Position numbers and translations under genes: made by a program. Below the pieces are notes generated by a model. That model searched no databases and had not been told where the DNA came from. It was given only the letters and a program-made list of their open reading frames with translations. 56,799 nucleotides of DNA from Aphodoplasma sp045592745 (GTDB lineage Bacteria > Bacillota > Clostridia > UBA1381 > UMGS1253). The stretch covers positions 1 through 56,799 of the forward strand of contig JAZNVH010000012.1 in assembly GCA_045592745.1 (NCBI GenBank), in the 5' to 3' direction. Of this stretch, positions 50,829 to 56,799 are shown in pieces. Positions within the stretch are counted from its first letter, which is position 1; every line of letters begins with the position of its first letter.

Positions 50829-50864
50829 AAAAGCGTTTATTCTTGCAGGAATAAACGCTTTTTT
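50829..50864 (+). terminator. Terminator of pta-ackA
   Basis: AAAAGCGTTTATTC (50829-50842), loop TTGCAG, GAATAAACGCTTTTTT (50849-50864). Confidence 0.93.
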
Positions 50865-50905
50865 GCTTTTTTGGATATAAAAATCATAAAAAATTGCGTT
50901 TATAC

Positions 50906-50934
50906 TTGCAAAAAGCTGTCATAAGGAGTACAAT
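50906..50934 (+). promoter_or_regulatory. Promoter of the ddl-murI-argS run
   Basis: TTGCAA (50906-50911), 17-nt spacer, TACAAT (50929-50934), about 65 nt upstream of ddl. Confidence 0.7.
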
Positions 50935-50998
50935 ATAAGAGTATAACTATGTGTAAATGTCACATTTTTAGATTGGTCAGACGGGAGGTATATAAAAG

Positions 50999-52084
50999 AT
51001 GGCATCAAAAAGACAAAAGGTATGTGTAATTTTTGGAGGACAGTCATCTGAACATGAGGTTTCAAGGGTGTCTGCTACATATGTTATAAACAATCTTGAT
51101 AAAGAAAAGTATAATGTGCTTATGCTTGGTATTACAAAAAAAGGCGCATGGTATCTATATACGGGCAAGACAGAGAAGCTTGCTGACGGCAGCTGGGAAA
51201 AGGATAAAAAGAATTTAAAACATGCAGTGATTTCTCCTTGCATAAAAGACAGAGGACTTTTAGTTACAAATGATGACGGAAGTATAAAGAAAGTAAAGCT
51301 TGATGTGATTTTCCCTGTGCTTCACGGAATATACGGCGAGGATGGCACAGTTCAGGGATTGTTTGAACTAAGTGGTATCCCTTATGTAGGATGCGGAGTT
51401 TTGGCATCAAGTGTTGGTATGAATAAGATTTATACCAAGTGCGTATTTGAAAAAGCAGGGCTTTCGCAGGCAAAATGGAGAGCGGTATATACAAAAGACT
51501 TTGAAAATATGGATAAAATCATTTCGGATATATCGAAAGATATTGGATATCCCTGCTTTGTAAAACCTGCAAACGCAGGCAGCTCGGTCGGCATATCAAA
51601 AGTAAATGATAAATCAGAGCTTAAAGATGCACTTTATCTTGCAGCTCTTCATGACAGACAAATCGTTATTGAAGAGGCTATCGTGGGACACGAGGTAGAA
51701 TGTGCAGTGCTTGGAAATGCGAGCGAGGGGAATGTTCGTGCGTCCGGTGTGGGAGAGATTGTTTCAGCTATAGGCTTTTATGATTATGAGGAAAAATATA
51801 AAACAGATACAGCACAGCTTATTATTCCTGCAAATATAGACGCTGATACAACAGAAAAGATAAGAGAAAATGCTATAAAAGCTTTTTATGCAGTTGACGG
51901 TGCGGGACTTTCGAGAGTTGACTTTTTTGTTACCGATAAAAATGAAGTGATTATAAATGAGATAAATACACTTCCCGGCTTTACATCAATCAGTATGTAT
52001 CCAAAGCTCTGGCAAAAGGCGGGAATTTTGTATACAAGGCTTCTTGATGAGATTATAGAGCTTGCCAAAACAAGACAAAAGTAA
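50999..52084 (+). CDS. ddl: D-alanine--D-alanine ligase
   Basis: ATP-grasp ligase of peptidoglycan precursor synthesis, 361 aa. N-terminal VCVIFGGQSSEHEVS, LHGIYGEDGTVQG, ATP-grasp core (CFVKPANAGSSVGIS) and Mg-binding INEINTLPGFT. The omega-loop reads YDYEEKYK, with the Tyr-Lys typical of true D-Ala-D-Ala ligases rather than the D-lactate enzymes. GGGAGG is 10 nt upstream of the ATG. First of a tight + strand series with murI. Confidence 0.94.
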   Translation: MASKRQKVCVIFGGQSSEHEVSRVSATYVINNLDKEKYNVLMLGITKKGAWYLYTGKTEKLADGSWEKDKKNLKHAVISPCIKDRGLLVTNDDGSIKKVKLDVIFPVLHGIYGEDGTVQGLFELSGIPYVGCGVLASSVGMNKIYTKCVFEKAGLSQAKWRAVYTKDFENMDKIISDISKDIGYPCFVKPANAGSSVGISKVNDKSELKDALYLAALHDRQIVIEEAIVGHEVECAVLGNASEGNVRASGVGEIVSAIGFYDYEEKYKTDTAQLIIPANIDADTTEKIRENAIKAFYAVDGAGLSRVDFFVTDKNEVIINEINTLPGFTSISMYPKLWQKAGILYTRLLDEIIELAKTRQK

Positions 52085-52098
52085 TTTTGGAGGAAAGA

Positions 52099-52908
52099 AT
52101 GGATAACAGGGCAATAGGCGTTTTTGATTCAGGTCTTGGCGGACTTACGGCGGTAAAGCAGCTTATGAAGGTTTTGCCGGGCGAGGACATTGTGTATTTT
52201 GGCGATACGGGGCGCGTTCCGTATGGTACACGCTCTGAGGACACAATCATAAAGTATGTTATGCAAGACATTGCGTTTTTAAAAACGTTTAATATAAAAA
52301 TGATAGTTGTTGCGTGCGGTACAGCAAGCACGGTTGCACTTCCGGTAGTGCGTGATAAGTTTGACATCTGTATGACAGGTGTTGTTGACGAGGCGGCTGT
52401 TTGTGCGATAGAGGCTACAAAAAATAACAAAATAGGCGTAATAGCTACAAGCGCAACAATAAAAAGTGATGCATTTAAGAAAAAAATTCAAACGCTTGAG
52501 CCAAGTGTAAATGTGTATTCAAAGGCGTGCCCGTTGTTTGTTCCGCTTGTTGAAAATGGACACTTCAATTCAGAGGTGGCAATGCTTGTTGCAAAGGAAT
52601 ATTTAGAGCCACTTAAAGAGGTGGGAGTTGATACGCTTGTGCTTGGATGTACGCATTACCCACTTTTAAGGGGCGTAATAAATAAGATAATGGGTGATGA
52701 TGTTACTCTTATAGATGTTGGTGAGGCGGCCTCAAAGCATGTTAAACGTTACCTTGAAGAAAACGATATGCTATCGTCAAAAAATGAGGGCGGAAAGTGC
52801 AGTTATTTTGTCAGCGACAGCGTTGATAATTTTGCTCATTTGGGCAGTTTGTTTTTAGAGAGGCAAATCGGAGAGATGGTGAACAAGATTGACATTGAAA
52901 AATACTAA
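52099..52908 (+). CDS. murI: Glutamate racemase
   Basis: Cofactor-independent glutamate racemase making D-Glu for peptidoglycan, 269 aa. FDSGLGGLTAVK at the start, the catalytic cysteines in VVACGTAST and LGCTHYPLL. ATG 52099 follows GGAGGAAAG; the TTG at 52087 overlaps this site and is not the start. Only 14 nt after ddl, so wall-precursor genes are grouped. It overlaps the next gene by 20 nt. Confidence 0.95.
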   Translation: MDNRAIGVFDSGLGGLTAVKQLMKVLPGEDIVYFGDTGRVPYGTRSEDTIIKYVMQDIAFLKTFNIKMIVVACGTASTVALPVVRDKFDICMTGVVDEAAVCAIEATKNNKIGVIATSATIKSDAFKKKIQTLEPSVNVYSKACPLFVPLVENGHFNSEVAMLVAKEYLEPLKEVGVDTLVLGCTHYPLLRGVINKIMGDDVTLIDVGEAASKHVKRYLEENDMLSSKNEGGKCSYFVSDSVDNFAHLGSLFLERQIGEMVNKIDIEKY

Positions 52909-53338
52909 TGCAAGCGCAAGAGTGCGCTCATGGGTTGATAATGACGGCGAAGTTACACAAATGGACATAATTGTCGATGCTCGTTATGAGTATAAAAACG
53001 GCAAATATTATATGATTTATGAGGAAACGGGTTTTAGTGAAATGCGCGGCTGCACAACCACAATCAAGATTGAGCCTGATGGCAAAGTGTTGGTAAGACG
53101 AAGCGGAGCGCTTACCACGTCGATGTGCTATGAAGAAGGAAAAGCTCATTCGTGTGTATACAATTTTGATTTTGGCTCTATTACAATGGAAACGCACACT
53201 AAAAAGATTGATGTATCGCTTGACGTTGATGGCGGAGAGCTTGATATGCTATACAGTCTTGATATGGGCGGAGCAAAGTCTGAAAACCATTTAAACATAA
53301 GCATAAAGGAGAAAACAAATGAAGAAAACGATAATTGA
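52889..53338 (+). CDS. DUF1934 family protein (YwiB-like)
   Basis: A 149-aa beta-barrel-like protein of DUF1934, homologous to Bacillus YwiB, which is also encoded next to argS. Pattern: YYMIYEETGFSEM, TTTIKIEPDGKVLVRRSG and a C-terminal SLDMGGAKSENHLNISIK. No catalytic motif known. Start is uncertain: TTG 52889 (GGTG 7 nt upstream) or TTG 52895; no in-frame ATG fits. It overlaps murI and argS, so translation of the three is coupled. Confidence 0.85.
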   Translation: MTLKNTNASARVRSWVDNDGEVTQMDIIVDARYEYKNGKYYMIYEETGFSEMRGCTTTIKIEPDGKVLVRRSGALTTSMCYEEGKAHSCVYNFDFGSITMETHTKKIDVSLDVDGGELDMLYSLDMGGAKSENHLNISIKEKTNEENDN

Positions 53339-55013
53339 GAGTTTGAGAGAAGAACTTATAACAATAATTGATAATGCTCTAAAGGCTGCGATAGCATCGG
53401 GCGAGCTTGAAAATGTAGATGAATACGAAATAAATCTTGAAGAGCCGCGTGAAAAGGCAAACGGCGACTATTCGACCAATATTGCTATGATGCTCACAAG
53501 AAAGCTTAGAAAAGCACCGCGCATGATTGCGGATGCGATTGTAAAAAACATAAAAGTCGGTGGCAAAATCTCAAAATGCGAGGTTGCGGGTGCGGGATTT
53601 ATAAACTTTTATCTTGACGATTCGTGGCTTTATCCTGTTGTTGAAGCAGTTGAAAAAGAAGGCCCAGATTACGGTAAGTCGGATATGGGTAAGGGACAAA
53701 AGTATATGGTTGAATTTGTTTCGGCAAACCCGACAGGACCTATGCATATGGGTAATGCAAGAGGCGGTGCGCTTGGCGACTGTCTTGCAGAGCTTTTGTC
53801 ATGGGCAGGCTATGACGTAACACGTGAGTTTTATATAAACGATGCAGGAAACCAGATTGAAAAGTTTGCAAACTCACTTAATGCACGCTATTTGCAGCTT
53901 CATCTCGGAGAAGATAAGGTACAGTTTCCCGAAGACGGATATCAGGGAAGCGACATTATAGAGCACGCAAAGGAATTTACAAAAATTAATGGCGATAAGT
54001 ATGTAAACGCACCTGAGCAGGAAAGAAAAGATGCACTTGTTGCGTATGCACTTGAGATAAATATTGATGCGCTTAAGAGCGACCTTGAAAAGTACAGAAT
54101 TAATTATGACGTATGGTTCAGGGAAAGTGAACTTCACAACTCAGGAGCGGTTAAAGAGGTTATCGAGCTGTTTAAAAAGAGCGGTCATACCTATGAACTT
54201 GACGGAGCACTATGGTTTAAGGCAACTGATTTTGGTGAAGAAAAGGACGACGTTTTGGTGCGTGCAAATGGCATACCGACATATTTTGCGGCAGATGTTG
54301 CATATCACAGAAACAAGATTGAGGTGCGCGGCTTTGACAAATCAATAGATATCTGGGGAGCGGACCACTATGGACACGTTGCCCGTATGAAAAAGGCACT
54401 TAGTGCGATTGGTATAGATTCGGACAAGCTTGATGTTATTATAATGCAGCTTGTACGTCTTACACAAGATGGCGAAATTGTGAGAATGTCAAAACGTACC
54501 GGCAAGGCTGTTACACTTTCTGATCTTCTTGAAGATACAAGCGTTGATGCGGCAAGATTTTTCTTTAATATGCGTCAGGCTGACAGCCATATGGTATTTG
54601 ACCTTGACCTTGCTGTTGCGCAGACAAGCGAAAACCCCGTATACTACGTTCAGTATGCTCACGCAAGAATGTGCAGCATTATATCATTGCTTGCTGAAGA
54701 GGGCGTTGTAGTAAAAAGTGCAAGCGAACTTGATTTGTCGCTTTTGAAAGAAGAACAGGAAAAAGAACTTTTAAAGAAGCTGTGTGACCTTCCGGAAGAA
54801 ATTAAGTCGGCGGCGCTTGTATATGAGCCGAGCAGACTTACAAGATACTGCATAGACCTTGCATCGCTCTTCCACGCATTTTATAACAGCTGTCATGTTC
54901 GTCAGGAAAACAGAGCGCTTATGGAAGTTCGCTTAAAGCTTGTTGATACAGTAAGAATTGTACTTAAAAATGTGCTTTCAATGCTTTCAATAGATGCTCC
55001 TGAGAGAATGTAA
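53319..55013 (+). CDS. argS: Arginyl-tRNA synthetase
   Basis: Class I arginyl-tRNA synthetase, 564 aa, normal length. N-terminal ArgRS-specific domain (about 1-110), HIGH-type motif HMGN within SANPTGPMHMGNARGG, KMSK-like MSKRTGKAV and the C-terminal DALR anticodon-binding domain (about 440-564). AAGGAG precedes the ATG, and the start overlaps DUF1934 by 20 nt. No T-box is visible directly ahead of it. Confidence 0.97.
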   Translation: MKKTIIESLREELITIIDNALKAAIASGELENVDEYEINLEEPREKANGDYSTNIAMMLTRKLRKAPRMIADAIVKNIKVGGKISKCEVAGAGFINFYLDDSWLYPVVEAVEKEGPDYGKSDMGKGQKYMVEFVSANPTGPMHMGNARGGALGDCLAELLSWAGYDVTREFYINDAGNQIEKFANSLNARYLQLHLGEDKVQFPEDGYQGSDIIEHAKEFTKINGDKYVNAPEQERKDALVAYALEINIDALKSDLEKYRINYDVWFRESELHNSGAVKEVIELFKKSGHTYELDGALWFKATDFGEEKDDVLVRANGIPTYFAADVAYHRNKIEVRGFDKSIDIWGADHYGHVARMKKALSAIGIDSDKLDVIIMQLVRLTQDGEIVRMSKRTGKAVTLSDLLEDTSVDAARFFFNMRQADSHMVFDLDLAVAQTSENPVYYVQYAHARMCSIISLLAEEGVVVKSASELDLSLLKEEQEKELLKKLCDLPEEIKSAALVYEPSRLTRYCIDLASLFHAFYNSCHVRQENRALMEVRLKLVDTVRIVLKNVLSMLSIDAPERM

Positions 55014-55044
55014 TAAAAAATTATAACAAACGGAGGTTAGGCGT

Positions 55045-56496
55045 ATGAGAACTATAAAACGTATTACTGCAGGAATACTTGTGTTTTTACTTGTTTTTAC
55101 AACGCCGGTATTTGCAGGAGAAAACTTAAAAGATATCAAACCAAACAACGAAGCTAAGTTTTTTGACGGTATTGCAACCGATTTGGTGAATTTATATCAG
55201 TTTGATATAACAAAAGAGGAAATACTACAGCGTACGCTGACTAATTTAATCAACGATGACCCCGAGTCGCTTGATACGTTTTTGCGTGCATTGTTTTCGA
55301 GCCTTGATGAATACAGCGAGTTTTATTTACCAGAAGAGTATGCTGAGCTTATGCGCTCGATTGAAAATGTTGGCGGCGGAATAGGAATACAGATGTCAAA
55401 AGCTGTTCGCTATTGTGAGGTCGTAAATGTTCTTGACGGTTATCCCGCGCAAAAGGCAGGAGTAATGGTGGGGGATATGATTTTCAAGGTTAACGGCGAG
55501 GATATGACGGGCAAGGAGAGCGATTATGTAAGCGGCAAAGTGCGCGGTGAAATAGGAACAGAGGTTACACTTACGCTTGCACGTGGCGGTGAAACTTTTG
55601 ATGTTACAATCGTGCGTGGCGAACTTAAACAGAGCACAGTTTCTTATGGTGTATTAGCTGATAAGGTAGGATACATAAAAATTGACAGCTTTTCAAGTGA
55701 TACGGATAAGGAAGTCGGTAATGCTCTTTCCGAGCTTTACAAATACAACGTGAAGAAACTTATTCTCGACTTAAGATATAATACGGGTGGATACCTTGAA
55801 ACTGCAGTTGCGGTTGCGCAGCGCTTTGTCCCAAAGGGAAATATTGCTACATATAAGGTTAAATATGGAAACCAGTCTGTCGATTATAAGTCGACTCTTC
55901 CTAATAAAAAATACGAAATGGTAACTCTTGTCAATGAATATACAGCAAGTGCGGCAGAGCTTCTGGCGAGTGCGCTTCAGGAATCTGGTGCATCAAAGCT
56001 TGTTGGAAAACAGACATATGGCAAAGCCGTTACACAGACAATTATGGGTGTTTATGGCGGAAGAATGTGCAAGGTGACAACCGGAGAATATCTGACACGC
56101 AAGGGAAATAAGATAAATAAGGTTGGAATTAAACCGGATTATATTGTTGAAAACCGCACAGCGACATTTGATTGCGTTAGCCATGATACGATGGTATATG
56201 CTACAAAATATGATGTAGGATATGACGGAGAGGCGCTTCGTGCTTTAAAACAAAGACTTGATGTACTTGGTTATGATGTGGGAAGCTTTGATACGCCGTA
56301 CGATGAAAAAATGCAGTTTGCGGTTGCGGCTTTTCAGACTGATATAGGAATTGAGCCTACGGGTACACTTGATATAAATACTCAAATTAATCTTGCAAAT
56401 GCGGCAAATGCAGCAGAGGTTTTGGTGGATAATCAGGCTGCCAAGGCTTTTGAGCTTTTGGGTATTGATTATACGGGTTATTTAATGGCAGAATAA
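55045..56496 (+). CDS. S41-family carboxyl-terminal processing protease (CtpA-like) with peptidoglycan-binding domain
   Basis: A 483-aa secreted or membrane-anchored protease. Signal sequence at 1-25 (cleavage near FAG), PDZ domain (about 95-175), S41 protease core with catalytic Ser302 (YTASAAEL) and Lys327 (TYGKAVTQ), then a C-terminal PG_binding_1 domain (about 400-465, ALKQRLDVLGYDVGSFDTPY). Layout matches CtpA/CtpB-type proteases of spore formers that act outside the cell membrane; a role in sporulation signalling or wall turnover is possible. ACGGAGG precedes the ATG. Confidence 0.94.
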   Translation: MRTIKRITAGILVFLLVFTTPVFAGENLKDIKPNNEAKFFDGIATDLVNLYQFDITKEEILQRTLTNLINDDPESLDTFLRALFSSLDEYSEFYLPEEYAELMRSIENVGGGIGIQMSKAVRYCEVVNVLDGYPAQKAGVMVGDMIFKVNGEDMTGKESDYVSGKVRGEIGTEVTLTLARGGETFDVTIVRGELKQSTVSYGVLADKVGYIKIDSFSSDTDKEVGNALSELYKYNVKKLILDLRYNTGGYLETAVAVAQRFVPKGNIATYKVKYGNQSVDYKSTLPNKKYEMVTLVNEYTASAAELLASALQESGASKLVGKQTYGKAVTQTIMGVYGGRMCKVTTGEYLTRKGNKINKVGIKPDYIVENRTATFDCVSHDTMVYATKYDVGYDGEALRALKQRLDVLGYDVGSFDTPYDEKMQFAVAAFQTDIGIEPTGTLDINTQINLANAANAAEVLVDNQAAKAFELLGIDYTGYLMAE

Positions 56497-56505
56497 ATAT
56501 TTTTT

Positions 56506-56535
56506 AAGGCAGAAATCAGAGATTTCTGCCTTTTT
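56506..56535 (+). terminator. Terminator of ctpA-like gene
   Basis: AAGGCAGAAATC (56506-56517), AGA, GATTTCTGCCTT (56521-56532), then T-run. Confidence 0.92.
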
Positions 56536-56540
56536 GCTTG

Positions 56541-56576
56541 GAAAAAGGCTGTGACAAATCTATCTTTGTCACAGCC
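56541..56576 (-). terminator. Terminator of 6-phosphofructokinase
   Basis: GGCTGTGACAAA (56547-56558) pairs with TTTGTCACAGCC (56565-56576), 6-nt loop; on the minus strand it runs into TTTTTC. Confidence 0.9.
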
Positions 56577-56586
56577 ATATTTATTT

Positions 56587-56799
56587 TTAATCTCTTTTTA
56601 TTGGTAATACCGCATGAACGGGAAGTCCGTCCTTCATAAATACACGAGCCTCGCCCTGTATAAGCGGGAACATATAGTCAATCACTTCTTGATTAACATC
56701 GTTTCCTTCTTCGTTAATCCATTCTCTCGGGATTGTTTGTTCAATGTTTGCAATTTTGCCAATGTCAATACTTTCAATCGAAATTTCATACGGAGAAAG
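56587..56799 (-). CDS. 6-phosphofructokinase, C-terminal part (5' end outside window)
   Basis: The last 70 residues of a minus-strand gene that runs out of the window, so short that the stop (56587-56589) is the only end seen. The sequence includes PREWINEEGNDVNQE and FPLIQGEARV, the C-terminus typical of the long pyrophosphate/ATP 6-phosphofructokinase group in clostridia. It would catalyse fructose-6-phosphate phosphorylation in glycolysis. Donor (ATP or PPi) cannot be decided from this piece. Confidence 0.8.
   Translation of the reverse strand, partial: LSPYEISIESIDIGKIANIEQTIPREWINEEGNDVNQEVIDYMFPLIQGEARVFMKDGLPVHAVLPIKRD

Noticed and set aside
50999..52084. VanG-like or D-Ala-D-Lac ligase
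   Set aside because: The omega-loop YDYEEKYK keeps Tyr-Lys as in D-Ala-D-Ala ligases, and no vanT/vanXY-like gene follows; murI is adjacent.

Overview
This is chromosomal DNA from an anaerobic, spore-forming, AT-rich Firmicute, almost certainly class Clostridia. The evidence is spoVAD-spoVAE, T-box control of pheST, the ispH-rpsA gene fusion, pta-ackA acetate metabolism, rubrerythrins, a superoxide reductase and a PerR-type regulator. I cannot place it below class level. No rRNA, CRISPR array, transposase or integrase is visible.

Positions 1-17327 form an accessory defence island ending at the 3' side of a tRNA-Ser(CGA) gene (17328-17422, minus). It begins inside a type I restriction-modification locus: hsdM (5' end cut by the window), hsdS, then a very AT-rich four-gene insert (AbiH-family protein, 64-aa protein, two-TM coiled-coil protein, HEPN-like protein), then hsdR. 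A two-gene unit (probable winged-helix protein plus HEPN-like protein) follows. Next come an ArsC/Spx-like protein, a GIY-YIG/DUF4357 protein, a flavin reductase and a 796-aa two-domain antiviral deoxycytidylate deaminase (AvcD-like). All of these lie on the + strand with short gaps and are probably one or a few transcripts. The right part of the island holds small mobile-element-type proteins, a ribbon-helix-helix regulator, a SLOG-fold protein, two small minus-strand proteins (one DUF2188), a candidate small RNA and an Xre regulator.

Positions 17862-25986 are core genes: a methionine gamma-lyase-family PLP enzyme, T-box/pheS/pheT, rpmE, rpsO and pnp, with structured leaders before rpsO and pnp. 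On the minus strand at 26044-29588 are spoVAE, spoVAD, superoxide reductase, rubrerythrin and fba. The + strand resumes with corA (217-nt structured leader), a PerR/Fur regulator, reverse rubrerythrin and ferritin. Together these form an oxygen, peroxide and iron defence cluster, and PerR-box-like operators are visible upstream of rubrerythrin and of the regulator itself.

Positions 32764-40936 hold a LysR regulator divergent from a CofE-like (F420-0:glutamate ligase family) gene, rlmD, ybaK, a P-type Ca2+ ATPase, and a DUF421-DUF4363 pair. Positions 41057-47112 run rpiR-type regulator, HI0933-family flavoprotein, small membrane-anchored protein, cmk, plsC and ispH-rpsA. TmcAL (minus) is divergent from pta-ackA. 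Then come ddl, murI, ywiB-like (DUF1934), argS and ctpA, and the window ends in the 3' part of a minus-strand 6-phosphofructokinase. Intrinsic terminators separate most units.
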